This document shows, piece after piece, positions 8,576 to 18,096 of a stretch of DNA of 64,000 bases. Position 1 is the first letter of the stretch. Each line of letters opens with the position of its first letter. The notes beneath the pieces were generated by a model, which was not told the DNA's origin, made no database searches, and saw nothing but the letters and a program-made list of their open reading frames with translations. Origin of the DNA: Terriglobus saanensis SP1PR4 (GTDB lineage Bacteria > Acidobacteriota > Terriglobia > Terriglobales > Acidobacteriaceae); the NCBI RefSeq assembly GCF_000179915.2, contig NC_014963.1, forward strand, positions 2,914,001-2,978,000. Reading direction: 5' to 3'. The translations under genes were made by a program, and so were the position numbers.

Positions 8576-9925
8576 TTAGGATGGATGGAGCGGAAGTTCA
8601 ATGACAACGGTGAGACCTGTACCGAGGACAGACAGCGCCTTCACCGTTCCTCCATTGGACAGTACTGCCTGTCGTGTGATGGCAAGACCCAGGCCTGAGC
8701 CGTTCAACGCGGGATCTGTTCCTGAGGGAGACAGAGTCACGAACGGTTCAAAGATGGACTCTTCCGTTCCAAGAGGAATACCAGGACCATCGTCTTGAAT
8801 ATGGATAACGCCGGCCGAACCATCGGGCTTCGGGTAACAATCGATCTGAACTTCTCCGTTGGCTCGCGCAAAGCGCAGACCGTTACGCAAGACGTTATCG
8901 AGCGCACGGAGCAAGAGGTCTGGATAGCCGGCGACATGGAAGGAGTCGGCCCGGAGCGAGATCACCGACTTTCCGATCTGCTTTGCTTCAAACTCCGCAT
9001 TGTCTTTCGCCTCCTCCACTAGAGCTAAAACGTCGAAGACCGCGGGGTTTCGGTCCAGCTCATTACCGCTTTCCAGGCGAGCGAGGAGCAGCAACTCCTG
9101 CACAAGGCCGTTGAGCCGGTTGGCTTCCTGCTCAATACGATTGAGCTCTGGGACAAGCGAGACCCCGGCCTTACGTTTTGCGAGGGCAAGAGCGATGTTC
9201 AGCCGCGTAAGTGGAGACCCGAGTTCGTGCGATGCATGGGCGAGAAAAGATCTTTGGCGCGTCACCAGAATCTCAATGCGGGACGCCATCTGATTGAAGC
9301 CCCGTCCCAGATCTCCCAGTTCATCTCTACGCTTTGCTAAGCGCCCCGCCACTCGCACTTTGAGATCGCCTGAGCCGAATTGATCGGCAACCTCACTCAG
9401 TCGCGTAATCGGTCGAACAAAGTATGCAGCGAGCAGAAACGAAATCAGACCCGAAAGAAAAATGGGACGAGACAATCGGCGAAAAGACCATATCGCAAAG
9501 CGGCCGTGCCGCAGTGGCACAGTAGCCAGGAACATGGAAGAATTCGCGGCGGCAGGATTGGATCGCAACGCAATCACTGTCCGATCCGGAAGTCCGAGGA
9601 ACGCCGTTTCGTTTCGCCCCTGAGCCTTCTGTACAAGTGCTATCTCTTCCCTGGTGAGCGCTCTCCCCTGGACATCCGTAGCCGGAGCAGGCCCTGCAGG
9701 AAGGAGTCTTCCTTCAAAGCAATCAGAAGCTGGCTTCTGAACTTTCGTTCCGTGCGCATGTTCTTCCGCAGCTTTTTTAGCGCATTCTTCCAGCTTCGAA
9801 AAAGGTAGTGACCTCAGATTCTCTATGGCATTTGGTAGCGTGACCGACGGCACGAAGTAGACCAAGGCCACACCGGTGAAGATCACCAACCAGAATGTCG
9901 CCAGGATACGAAAAAAGATTCTCAA
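8576..9925 (-). CDS. Two-component sensor histidine kinase (HAMP, HisKA, HATPase; CpxA-like)
   Basis: 449 residues. Transmembrane helices at about 5-25 and 151-171 enclose a ~125-residue periplasmic sensor domain. A HAMP domain (172-222) leads to HisKA with the phospho-acceptor His233 in FLAHASHELGSPLTR, then the ATPase domain with N-box (DNVLRNGLRFA), G1 (DDGPGIP) and G2 (GSGLGLAI). The start is TTG at 9925, whose TTGA overlaps the TGA of the response regulator gene (4 bp), so the pair is co-translated. Domain plan and HAMP spacing resemble CpxA, but the sensor domain has no recognised ligand. Confidence 0.92.
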   Translation of the reverse strand: MRIFFRILATFWLVIFTGVALVYFVPSVTLPNAIENLRSLPFSKLEECAKKAAEEHAHGTKVQKPASDCFEGRLLPAGPAPATDVQGRALTREEIALVQKAQGRNETAFLGLPDRTVIALRSNPAAANSSMFLATVPLRHGRFAIWSFRRLSRPIFLSGLISFLLAAYFVRPITRLSEVADQFGSGDLKVRVAGRLAKRRDELGDLGRGFNQMASRIEILVTRQRSFLAHASHELGSPLTRLNIALALAKRKAGVSLVPELNRIEQEANRLNGLVQELLLLARLESGNELDRNPAVFDVLALVEEAKDNAEFEAKQIGKSVISLRADSFHVAGYPDLLLRALDNVLRNGLRFARANGEVQIDCYPKPDGSAGVIHIQDDGPGIPLGTEESIFEPFVTLSPSGTDPALNGSGLGLAITRQAVLSNGGTVKALSVLGTGLTVVIELPLHPS

Positions 9926-10653
9926 GATAGTGCCGATCCGCCATCACAAAGCACATAACTATATCCAACGTTGCGGATGCTCTTGATGCGTTCCTTGCCC
10001 TCGGCATGCTCGCCGAGCTTCTTCCTAAGATTGTTGACCAGGTTATCGATGCTTCGGTCCAGACTGCCCGGTTCTCGACCGAAGATTCGTGGAATCAGTT
10101 CTTCGCGCGGCATAGGCTCTCCCGGCTGACTGAGCAACAACTTCAGAAGATGGAACTCCGCACCCGTGAGTTCCAGGACGATTCCCTTTCGCTTAACGGA
10201 TCTCGCGACCTCATCTATTTCTAAGTCACCCACCACATACTTCGAGCACATCTCTTTGGGGGAAGACCTCCGAAGAATGGTTTTGATGCGTGCGACCAGT
10301 TCTTCAGGTTGGAACGGCTTGGCGAGATAGTCGTCTGCTCCGCCATCCAATCCGCGGACGCGGTCCATGGCGGCCCCACGTGTTGTGAGCATGAGAACCG
10401 GAACCGTCGAAAATTGTCGCAAACGTTGAAGTACATCAAATCCATCGATACCCGGCAGCATGACATCGAGAATGATCATCTGGAAAGAATGCTGCTTCGC
10501 GACGCGAATACCTTCTTCGCCGGATAGGGCGGAGAAGATCGAGAACCCTGCCTCGGCGCAGTACTCTGCGATCAGAGACGCAAGAGATTGATCATCATCA
10601 ATGAGAAGAAGCGGGGAAAGCGGCGCGGAATTTGTGGAGTTGAGTCCTGTCAC
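9922..10653 (-). CDS. OmpR/CpxR-like response regulator
   Basis: 243 residues. The receiver domain (about 14-125) has the acidic pocket DDD at 19-21, phospho-acceptor Asp63 (ILDVMLPG), Thr90 and Lys112 (AKPF). A winged-helix DNA-binding domain (about 145-238) follows, with ELTGAEFHLLKLL and the recognition region IDNLVNNLRKKLG. The start is GTG at 10653, and no better-placed codon is seen. It is cognate to the kinase with which it overlaps. The divergent gene at 11014 could be a target, but I see no tandem-repeat operator to support that. Confidence 0.93.
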   Translation of the reverse strand: MTGLNSTNSAPLSPLLLIDDDQSLASLIAEYCAEAGFSIFSALSGEEGIRVAKQHSFQMIILDVMLPGIDGFDVLQRLRQFSTVPVLMLTTRGAAMDRVRGLDGGADDYLAKPFQPEELVARIKTILRRSSPKEMCSKYVVGDLEIDEVARSVKRKGIVLELTGAEFHLLKLLLSQPGEPMPREELIPRIFGREPGSLDRSIDNLVNNLRKKLGEHAEGKERIKSIRNVGYSYVLCDGGSALS

Positions 10654-11013
10654 CCTTCTATTTTCGCTCTTTCAGACGCAACAAGGTTGTCGAGAACTGT
10701 CGAGGTCTGTATTTCTCTGTTGCTGATGGATGTATTGCCTCCCAAAAGTCCAGCTCCGCTGCGAAGAATGAAGCAAAAGAGCAGGTCTTCCCCGCTCTCA
10801 ACATTTCTCTACAAATCAAAACGCATCGACAACCTCGCTGCGCCGTCTGATGGACAGCACACCTTCTTTGCGAAATATGCTTTTTCGACGGTATTACTCC
10901 TGGCCTCGAAGTCATTCGCCATTCGATCGACTGACGAGAGAATGCGATCGCCTAATCCGGAACATTGGTTTGGCCACATCCCAACATGCACTGCGGCACG
11001 AAAGGATAACGTT
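10654..11013. other. Divergent intergenic region upstream of the response regulator and the 320-residue exported protein
   Basis: About 360 bases. A continuous open frame crosses it in phase with the gene starting at 11014, but its translation (basic, low-complexity, no signal) does not look like protein, and a good ribosome site plus signal peptide place the start at 11014. Promoters for both divergent genes should lie here. I see no clear -35/-10 pair or hairpin. Confidence 0.5.
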
Positions 11014-11976
11014 TTGCCAGAAAAACGATCTCTGAAAATTTACACAGCCATACTCGCATGTCTCCTGGTTGCAGGATATGCAATGGCACAAGATCTACCG
11101 TCCGCTTCTTCAAGCGATAACGGAATAGCGAACGCGATTCACATGGTCGGCCTGCCCGATGTGAAGCCAGGTATCAAGGGCGTCCTAAAGATGACGCCGG
11201 AAGCTTTAGAATTTACAACAGCCGAGGTACACGCCCTCATCGCTTATAACCGAATCACATCTGTCTCGATGGGAGAAGAGCGCACCACCGGTTGGGGAAC
11301 CACAGGTAAAGTAGTTCGTAAGATTCCGATCTATGGCGTCGGATCGATGGCTGGCCTTGCCTCACAGAAGAAAGTGGACCTGCTCACCATCGAGTTCCGT
11401 GATCCTCATGCGGCTTATCACGGCGCGGTCTTTATGTTACCCACAAAGACCGCAGCGGAGCTCCAACAGAAGATCTCCCTTCTACTGAAATCATCGACGC
11501 CTTTTCCTGCTCCCTCGTGTACCGATGGTCCCAAGACAGAGAACTCGATTCGAGTGGTTCCCATCGGAGTCGACGGAACGCCCCTGCCTGACGAGTACCG
11601 CGTGATGATGTACGAGCACCTCTTCAGTGTGTTGAAAGTGTCCAATCCCAATCAAACCTATTTCAGAGAGGGTGACATAGCAGCTGGCGCTGGTTGCACT
11701 ACACTTACGCTTCACATTGCGGTCATCGGCTTCAACAAGGGAAACCAGACGCTGCGCACTTCGACTGGCCCCTTGGGTCATTTTGTCGGAACAACCTCCG
11801 TTACCTTCAACGTCAAACTGGACGATGCCAATGGCAAAACCCTTCTGAACAATAAAGTGAAGAAAAGTATCCGTGGCGATTCAGACAGTCTCAGCGTGAC
11901 GAAAGATATCGCGAAGAATCTTTCCAAGCGAATCAACAAGGCGATGGAGAAAAGCAACGCCGAGACTAAGTCCTAA
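11014..11976 (+). CDS. Exported protein of unknown function
   Basis: 320 residues from TTG at 11014, preceded by AAAGGA at 7-8 bases. This start gives a good signal peptide (KR...IYTAILACLLVAGYAMA, cut near residue 25). The in-frame start 426 bases further upstream would bury the signal. The mature protein has two parts: about 40-165, with a PH-like or barrel-like pattern of short strands (MTPEALEFTT, YNRITSVSMGEE, VDLLTIEFRD), and about 190-315, which may resemble the DUF4410-type exported domains of Acidobacteria. One cysteine pair (CTDG, GCTT) could form a disulfide. No function can be assigned. A hairpin terminator follows its stop. Confidence 0.75.
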   Translation: MPEKRSLKIYTAILACLLVAGYAMAQDLPSASSSDNGIANAIHMVGLPDVKPGIKGVLKMTPEALEFTTAEVHALIAYNRITSVSMGEERTTGWGTTGKVVRKIPIYGVGSMAGLASQKKVDLLTIEFRDPHAAYHGAVFMLPTKTAAELQQKISLLLKSSTPFPAPSCTDGPKTENSIRVVPIGVDGTPLPDEYRVMMYEHLFSVLKVSNPNQTYFREGDIAAGAGCTTLTLHIAVIGFNKGNQTLRTSTGPLGHFVGTTSVTFNVKLDDANGKTLLNNKVKKSIRGDSDSLSVTKDIAKNLSKRINKAMEKSNAETKS

Positions 11977-11994
11977 ACTTTTGTAATGAGTTCC

Positions 11995-12022
11995 AGCCCG
12001 ATGGATTCCAATCCATCGGGCT
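11995..12022 (+). terminator. Hairpin terminator after the exported protein gene
   Basis: A perfect 13-bp stem (AGCCCGATGGATT / AATCCATCGGGCT) with a 2-base CC spacer (so a few inner pairs open as the loop), 18 bases after the stop at 11976. The T-tract is short (TTATT), so efficiency is uncertain. Confidence 0.65.
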
Positions 12023-12032
12023 TATTCGCGAC

Positions 12033-12314
12033 TTAATGCGAGACGGATCTGCCACGGTGAGGAAAACGGAGCACCAGCGCGGTGCAAGCAAGAGTGAGAC
12101 CTAAGATCAGCGGCTCATACGCCGGAAACATGATGCTGATCATTGGTCCCCGAGTCATCAGGAGATCTTCCAGGCGTCTTACACAGCCTTCAAAGAAAGC
12201 CGCTGCGTCCGGAAGAGTAACGCCGTCCAGGCCGTGAAAATCATAGAAGGCAGTGGCTTCTCCAAGCTGTGCGAGTTCTAGTGATCGAATCATGATGATG
12301 CAGAGGAACAGCAT
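12033..12314 (-). CDS. Small hypothetical membrane protein
   Basis: 93 residues from ATG at 12314, with AGGAG nine bases upstream. Hydrophobic stretches occur at the N-terminus (MLFLCIIMI) and near the C-terminus (about 67-83), with a basic tail (RFPHRGRS). No family is recognised. It may be a real short membrane protein or a chance frame, because neighbouring intergenic sequence is not strongly biased. The ribosome site is the main support. Confidence 0.4.
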   Translation of the reverse strand: MLFLCIIMIRSLELAQLGEATAFYDFHGLDGVTLPDAAAFFEGCVRRLEDLLMTRGPMISIMFPAYEPLILGLTLACTALVLRFPHRGRSVSH

Positions 12315-12511
12315 AGCTCCAAGCTCCTACAGCTATAGACGCTATGTTGCTTGAGCAGATGCGTGACTCGACATTTCTCAACAGAGAATGAGAGCCTCGT
12401 TCAAATCCAACTCTCTCATGCGGCGTTGCATATTCTGCCTGCAACGCCGTAGGCGTAGACTGTTGAGATCGCTTCTCCACTACGGGATGACAAAATTACG
12501 GTAATGATTTT

Positions 12512-13777
12512 TTACCAGGTATGGATGTCCTGGATCGAAGGGGCGCCGGTTTTGCCTTCGATGACATTGGTCTTCAGGACCACTTCAATGTTCTGATTGC
12601 CGAGATTTTTTCCGACGCGATCCGAGAGCATATGGAGATACTGGGGTGTCGTAACAAACTGCGTCGCCGCTTCCGTGCCGTTGCGTCCGAGTCCTCCGAG
12701 AACGAGCACGATGCTTCCCGTGGTCGGATCCCGGAAGCGAGCGACGAGCGCATAGTCATCTCCGCTGGAGTAAGGCAGAGACGCATCGCGTGCCCAGCGA
12801 ACACTCGGTCTCTGGCTGTCCACAATGGAAGCCTTACTCTCCGGAGCAAAGTGGAAGCGTAAAGGAGCTACCAGCCTCAGAGACCAGTCGTTGTTGTACG
12901 CCCCCACCATAATGACGGAGCGATCGCGAAGGTCCGTGAGAGGAGTTGAAGCCGAGGCCTGCAGGGCATACTTGGCCCCGCCATGCTCCAGAAGTGCGCT
13001 GAGACGAGCGAGGGAAAAGACAACCGGCATGGAGATGAACGGATATTCCACGCCTTTGCCCGCAGTCATAACGCCGGAGTAGTTGTTAGGCGAGAACACG
13101 GACCCCCCGGAGCAGATCAGGACTCCAGCCGGATCGTGCACCAGAGGAGACCAGAATTGAGTGAGGACGCGATCCTGCGATGTGGCCCGATAGCGCATAA
13201 CTGCGGCAATCGACAGGATCACAGAAAGGACGATCAGGGAGAGGGCAGCGATCTTCCAGGAAGGCCTGCCCGGCGCCGGCTGGACATGTGGGACGGGATG
13301 AGAGGTTGACTCCAGCCACGAGGCACTTGCGAAGGTGGCGGCTTCGGCAGGCGGCATGACTACCGTCTCGATGGCGGAGGAATCGGCGTGCTCGTCTTCC
13401 GGGACCACGCGCATGAACTCCGGCACATAGGAACCTGCGGGAAGAGAGATCTGCAGGACCGATTCCGGATGGTCCTCGTGGTAATACATAGCGAGACGCT
13501 TGCGGACCTCGCCCGCAGTGTAGCGGACGACCGTATCGGTACTGGTATCGTAATCCGCTGGGCGCTGAAAGACCTCCATGCCGAGGGTGCGCTCTTTAAG
13601 CTGATCCGACTTCCCTGCAAGTCGGCTTTCCACGACATACCGGAGAAGGGCCGGATACCGTTTGCTGTTGCTGAAGTGCGAACTGGCAAGAATGGTCTGA
13701 AGCTCAGCAAGAACGGTGTTTCGATCCGCTTCCGACCTGGGTTTCCATATCTCCAAATTGATTCTCTGCGTACTCAT
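12512..13777 (-). CDS. Membrane protein with conserved Acidobacterial N-terminal domain, copy 1 (paralogue of 21735-23132)
   Basis: 421 residues from ATG at 13777. An ATG at 13903 adds 42 residues without family character, and the paralogue lines up with the shorter form. The N-terminal ~110 residues follow the pattern RYPALLRYVVE..L.G....LKERTLG.EVF.R...YD...D.VVR....VRKRLAMYY...LPAGSYVPEF. I know this pattern from many Acidobacterial proteins annotated only as hypothetical or TolB/cyclase-like. A single transmembrane helix follows at about 172-190, then a ~230-residue probably periplasmic domain ending in HTW. Unlike common relatives there are no TPR or TolB repeats. It may be a membrane-anchored regulator sensing a periplasmic ligand, but this is inference. 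Confidence 0.85.
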   Translation of the reverse strand: MSTQRINLEIWKPRSEADRNTVLAELQTILASSHFSNSKRYPALLRYVVESRLAGKSDQLKERTLGMEVFQRPADYDTSTDTVVRYTAGEVRKRLAMYYHEDHPESVLQISLPAGSYVPEFMRVVPEDEHADSSAIETVVMPPAEAATFASASWLESTSHPVPHVQPAPGRPSWKIAALSLIVLSVILSIAAVMRYRATSQDRVLTQFWSPLVHDPAGVLICSGGSVFSPNNYSGVMTAGKGVEYPFISMPVVFSLARLSALLEHGGAKYALQASASTPLTDLRDRSVIMVGAYNNDWSLRLVAPLRFHFAPESKASIVDSQRPSVRWARDASLPYSSGDDYALVARFRDPTTGSIVLVLGGLGRNGTEAATQFVTTPQYLHMLSDRVGKNLGNQNIEVVLKTNVIEGKTGAPSIQDIHTW

Positions 13778-14015
13778 GATCGTGGATGTGATGATACTCG
13801 TGTTAAACCGGGGTTTGTCACAAGGTTGAACTTCCGGGGAAATCTGAAGAAATTGTTCCAAACGTGCCAGCAAGGCGCAAGGCAATAAAGAATTTAGCTT
13901 CATACTCTGTCATGGACGGACATCCTCGTCAACGCTCTTTCGGGCTGTACGGAAGGGGACACTGCCAAGACAACCTGAAGACAAGTTTCCGGCAACAGTT
14001 CGGTATTCTCTTCCA

Positions 14016-15476
14016 ATGAAGTTACCCCGGAGGCCTGTCCTCACCACGGCACGGGAGAGAGCCAGCTCGATCCTTGATTCACACCCGAGCCTCTATAATC
14101 CCGACCTTGCACCAACCACGCCTTCCGCAAGGACCTGGAGCACGTACAACTACGTGGCGCTGTGGTTTTCTATGTCGATGGAGGTCACAACCTTCATGCT
14201 CGCGTCTTCGCTGATTGCGGGCGGCATGAACTGGAAGCAGGCAGTTTTTACAATTCTACTGGGGAACCTCATCGTCCTGATTCCAATGGTGCTGAACGCG
14301 CATGCGGGAGCGAAGTACGGCATTCCCTTCCCTGTTTTTGTTCGATCCAGTTTCGGAACGCGAGGCGCGAATATCCCTGCGATGCTGCGCGCGCTGGTAG
14401 CGTGTGGGTGGTTTGGGATCCAGTCCTGGATTGGCGGCCAATCCATTGCGGCGATCATCAACGTGATCTGGCCCAGTACGCTGGCGAACCCTTCGCTGAT
14501 CTGGATCTGCTTCTTCGGCTTCTGGCTGTTGAACATGCTGGTGATCTGGCGCGGGCTTGAGTCGATTCGTTTTCTGCAGGGCTACTCCGCTCCCTTCCTG
14601 CTGGTGATGTCGCTGGTCCTGCTGATGTTCATGACGCACAAGGCTGGCGGTTTTGGCCCGATACTGCATGCGCCCAGCCGCTTCTCTTCCAACGCTGCAT
14701 TTCTGCACTTCTTCTTCATCGCGTTGACCGGCATGGTAGGAAACTGGGCTACACTGTCGCTGAACATCCCCGACTTCACGCGGTTCGCCAAATCGCAGGA
14801 CTCGCAGATCTTCGGACAGGCCTTCGGTCTGCCGGTAGCGATGACTCTATATAGCTTTATCGGGATTGGGTGTACGTCCGCCTCAACCGTGGTCTTTGGC
14901 GAGCCGATCTGGAATCCGATTACGATGCTGGGCCGCTTCCATCAACCGGTGCTGGCGTTCGTTGCGCTGATCAGCATTTTGATTGCAACGCTGAACGTAA
15001 ATATCGGCGCGAATGTGGTCGGGGCTTCCAATGATTTTTCGAACCTTGCGCCCCGTCTCATCAGCTTTCGCATGGGCGGATTGATCACCGGTGTCCTCGG
15101 TCTGGCAATGCAGCCTTGGAAGTTGATGGCAAGCCATACGAACTACATCGGTTGGCTGGTGGGCTACTCCGGACTGCTCGGGCCTGTTGCCGGCATCATG
15201 GTCGCAGACTATTTCTTTATACGCAAGACCAACCTGGACCTTCAGTCTCTCTATCATCGCCACGGACCGTATGAGTATACGCAGGGCTTCAATCCACGAG
15301 CTGTTATTGCTCTGGTTGTGGGAGTATTCGCTGCTCTGATCGGTCTGGCCATTCCAGCGTTACGCCCACTCTTTGATTACGCCTGGTTTGTCGGTTTCTT
15401 TTTATCCAGCCTTCTTTATGTGTTTCTGATGCGGATGGGTGAGGCTCGCCTTATAAAAAAAATCCCAGCGGTCTAA
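14016..15476 (+). CDS. NCS1 family nucleobase:cation symporter
   Basis: 486 residues with about 12 transmembrane helices. The N-terminal region SLYNPDLAPTTPSARTWSTYNY and the GMNWKQA...LLGNLIVLIPM and FPVFVRSSFGTRGANIPA stretches are signatures of NCS1 transporters (PucI, CodB, Mhp1), which import allantoin, hydantoins, uracil, cytosine or purines with Na+ or H+. The substrate cannot be told from sequence alone. The length is normal. It lies 6 bases from the convergent LacI gene, with no enzyme of nucleobase catabolism beside it in the window. Confidence 0.92.
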   Translation: MKLPRRPVLTTARERASSILDSHPSLYNPDLAPTTPSARTWSTYNYVALWFSMSMEVTTFMLASSLIAGGMNWKQAVFTILLGNLIVLIPMVLNAHAGAKYGIPFPVFVRSSFGTRGANIPAMLRALVACGWFGIQSWIGGQSIAAIINVIWPSTLANPSLIWICFFGFWLLNMLVIWRGLESIRFLQGYSAPFLLVMSLVLLMFMTHKAGGFGPILHAPSRFSSNAAFLHFFFIALTGMVGNWATLSLNIPDFTRFAKSQDSQIFGQAFGLPVAMTLYSFIGIGCTSASTVVFGEPIWNPITMLGRFHQPVLAFVALISILIATLNVNIGANVVGASNDFSNLAPRLISFRMGGLITGVLGLAMQPWKLMASHTNYIGWLVGYSGLLGPVAGIMVADYFFIRKTNLDLQSLYHRHGPYEYTQGFNPRAVIALVVGVFAALIGLAIPALRPLFDYAWFVGFFLSSLLYVFLMRMGEARLIKKIPAV

Positions 15477-15481
15477 GGAAT

Positions 15482-16510
15482 CTAAGCCGTATCGCCGGGA
15501 TGAAGCTGAGATGCAAGCAGCACGCGTTGTCGCTTCTGTTCCGGCTTCTCAATCGAATCGATTAATATCTCGGCCGCCACTTCTCCCATCTCGAACGTTG
15601 GAATGTGGAAAGCGGTGGGTCTAGGTCGGAGCAAGGACATTAATCCGGCGTTCCCACGACCGAGCACCGCGACATCCTCCGGAATCTTCTTTCCCCGTAT
15701 CTCGACATAGTCGTACAGATGCATGAGCAATTGATCGTCCGCACAGAAGATTGCCGTGGGCGCGGTCCGCTTGTTGGCGAACCATCGGTCGAGAATAGTG
15801 AAAGCTGTGACCTCGTCATACTCCGAACAGCCGATGCGCTCTGTCGGCAGTTCCAACCCATGCGCGGTCATAGCACGACGGATACCTTGAAGCAGATGAA
15901 TATGCGTCGGCAGCTTTCCTGAACCGCTAAGGAAAGCAATGCGCCGATGCTTCCCCTGTACAAGGTAGTTCACCGCAGCTTCGCCGATGGCTGGATCGTC
16001 GACACCGACATAGTTCACCGGCGCGTGGCCATAGTAGGAGTTGATCATGGCAAACTTGATCTTCGCAGCATCGAGTTCCTGGATCGTCTCAGCAATGTTG
16101 CGCACCGAACAGAAGCGGGTATTGACGAAAATCAACCCATCCGTGAAGCGGCTCTCCAAAATCTGATCGCGAGTCGAGCGTCCTGGCTTTCCCGACGGGG
16201 AGTACAGAAGCAGGTTGTACCCGCGACGCATTAAGGTAGTTTGAATCCCGCTAAGCATCTGGGCAATAAAGTGGTTGAAGAAGATCGGGTCCCGTAATGG
16301 AACCATCAATCCCAACAACCGTGTCCGTCGCTCCGCCAGAGCCTTCGCTAATTCATTGGGGACGTAGTTGAGTTCCTCTGCGATCTTTCGGATCTCGTTG
16401 CGCTTGGCCTCACTGACCCGCTTCGTGTCCCGGTTATTGAGTGCGATCGATACCGCGGCGATTGAAACTCCAGCGCGTTTCGCGATATCAGCAAGTTTTG
16501 GTGCCGCCAT
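15482..16510 (-). CDS. LacI family transcriptional regulator
   Basis: 342 residues from ATG at 16510. A TTG three codons upstream is too close to its ribosome site. The N-terminal HTH (KLADIAKRAGVSIAAVSIALNN) and hinge region (ELNYVPNELAKALAERRTRLLGL) are classic LacI, followed by a periplasmic-binding-like effector domain for a sugar or nucleoside. The VSIALNN recognition helix with the N-R-D continuation is a variant of the usual VSRVLN. It ends 6 bases from the NCS1 gene and diverges from nothing, so its target is unclear. The NCS1 gene or the downstream glycan locus are candidates. Confidence 0.92.
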   Translation of the reverse strand: MAAPKLADIAKRAGVSIAAVSIALNNRDTKRVSEAKRNEIRKIAEELNYVPNELAKALAERRTRLLGLMVPLRDPIFFNHFIAQMLSGIQTTLMRRGYNLLLYSPSGKPGRSTRDQILESRFTDGLIFVNTRFCSVRNIAETIQELDAAKIKFAMINSYYGHAPVNYVGVDDPAIGEAAVNYLVQGKHRRIAFLSGSGKLPTHIHLLQGIRRAMTAHGLELPTERIGCSEYDEVTAFTILDRWFANKRTAPTAIFCADDQLLMHLYDYVEIRGKKIPEDVAVLGRGNAGLMSLLRPRPTAFHIPTFEMGEVAAEILIDSIEKPEQKRQRVLLASQLHPGDTA

Positions 16511-16634
16511 GCAGAACAAACCTCTTGGGGACGTACTCTCACCACCTCAGACGTCCCTGGAGATTCGAAAGTTCCTTATGCTGTCGTCTTTTCCATATTG
16601 GTACAGACAGAATTTGGTTCCGCAGCAAACGCAA

Positions 16635-17990
16635 CTATGAAGAAGGTGGCTTCCCTTCGATAAGAAAATATCCATTTCGTCCAGCTTCTTTCGCCTGATA
16701 GAGCGCGCGATCCGCCTGTTCGAGAAGCAGAACCTGATCCAACGGAAAGCCGCGAGACCAGCAAGCCACACCGACGCTGACCGTCACGACTCCGCCCGGA
16801 TTCGCTTCGTGAGGGATACCCAGATCGGCTACGGCTTGCAGAATATTGCGTGCGATCACTTCAGCCCCGGCGGGGTCGGTCATCGGCACTAGAACGACAA
16901 ACTCTTCTCCTCCAAAACGCGCCACGAGATCGCTATCACGGCGGAGAAGCTGCTTGAGCGTCTCCGCAATCTTCTTAAGGCACGCGTCCCCTGGCAAGTG
17001 GCCATAGAGATCGTTGTACTGCTTGAAGTAATCCACATCCACCAGCATCACGGCGAGAGCGCTGGAAGAACGCGTCTGGCGAAGCGCCTCGAGATGAAAA
17101 GTTCGATTGAAAGAACGGCGGTTCGCTATCCCTGTGAGTTCATCCAGGGAGGCTTCCTCGGCTAACTGGAGATAATGAGAGGCAAGAAGCTCTTCCCGTT
17201 CCTTCTGCTCCGTAATGTCACGGACGGTAGCCACGTAGCCCGCAGTCCGCTGAGAACCAGGATCCACGTACCCTGTCACGATCGCCTCCACCCAGCAATA
17301 GCCGCCGTCCTTTTGCAGGGCACGATAGCGAAAGACTTGTGAGAGCTCTCCATTCTTCAGGCCCTCAATTACACGCATTGCCCGTGGATGATCGTCCACA
17401 TGGACCATCTCCAGTCCCCTTAGGGCAAGGTACTCTGCGGGGGAAAAGCCTGTAACCTTTTGTACGGCCGGGGAGACAAAGCGACGAGACTCATCGAACG
17501 GGGCGAGCAGGATCATCTCCGGCGAGCGGTCGAGCAGCAAGTGATAGATCGCCTGATTTTCACGCGCTCGTTGCGCAGCCAACTGGATCAGGACTTCGTC
17601 GCGCTTGCGTTCGCTGATATCTACAAAAGTGGCGAGGGCCCAACCCGTTTCGGGAAGGATCACGCCACTATTCAGAATCGTTTTTAGCGTGCCATCTTTA
17701 CAGAGGATTCGGATCTCTATGGGGTCAATGTTCGCTTCAAGCGCGCCAGGCAAAACAAAGGATGCGCCCCATTTCTCTTCTACTAGCGCCCGATCTTCTA
17801 AAAACGGATAAGTCTTCTCAATCCACTCGGAAATATTGGCGAAGTCTCCGACCTCATAGCCAAAGGTCTCGGTGAACTTCCGGTTCATGAAGATAATTTT
17901 CTGGTCGGCGAGTGTCGCCCATGAGATCGCAACAGGCATCGCGCTCAAAGCCATTTCAAGCGCACGGCCATCCTGCCTGGCCTTCTGCAT
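16635..17990 (-). CDS. PAS-PAS-GGDEF diguanylate cyclase
   Basis: 451 residues from ATG at 17990 with GGAG five bases upstream. A GTG two codons earlier lacks a site. Two PAS/PAC sensor modules (about 10-130 and 145-270, each ending in a DISERK or DITEQK PAC motif) lead into a GGDEF domain (about 285-445) with intact active site GGEEF. An RDSD motif five residues before it is a product-inhibition I-site (RxxD). It makes c-di-GMP from two GTP. There is no transmembrane segment, so it is cytosolic and probably senses a small molecule or redox state. c-di-GMP often controls exopolysaccharide production, so a link to the later cluster is possible but unproven. Confidence 0.95.
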   Translation of the reverse strand: MQKARQDGRALEMALSAMPVAISWATLADQKIIFMNRKFTETFGYEVGDFANISEWIEKTYPFLEDRALVEEKWGASFVLPGALEANIDPIEIRILCKDGTLKTILNSGVILPETGWALATFVDISERKRDEVLIQLAAQRARENQAIYHLLLDRSPEMILLAPFDESRRFVSPAVQKVTGFSPAEYLALRGLEMVHVDDHPRAMRVIEGLKNGELSQVFRYRALQKDGGYCWVEAIVTGYVDPGSQRTAGYVATVRDITEQKEREELLASHYLQLAEEASLDELTGIANRRSFNRTFHLEALRQTRSSSALAVMLVDVDYFKQYNDLYGHLPGDACLKKIAETLKQLLRRDSDLVARFGGEEFVVLVPMTDPAGAEVIARNILQAVADLGIPHEANPGGVVTVSVGVACWSRGFPLDQVLLLEQADRALYQAKEAGRNGYFLIEGKPPSS

Positions 17991-18096
17991 GAGCACTCCA
18001 GCACCACTCGGGTGAGTACTGCCATACTACGCGCCAAGGGAGCAACCAAGCCGGATTCTCATCCCTCCACTGTAAGGAAGTGTTTATAAGGCCAAC

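Noticed and set aside
10588-11013. 142-codon extension upstream of the exported protein
   Set aside because: It would place the signal peptide in the middle of the protein and overlap the response regulator start; the TTG at 11014 has a proper ribosome site.
12485-12511. Short inverted repeat ATTAC/GTAAT followed by T-run
   Set aside because: Only a 5-bp A/T-rich stem; too weak to call a terminator.
13778-13903. 42-residue N-terminal extension of the copy 1 membrane protein
   Set aside because: Not conserved in the paralogue, which aligns from about the ATG at 13777.
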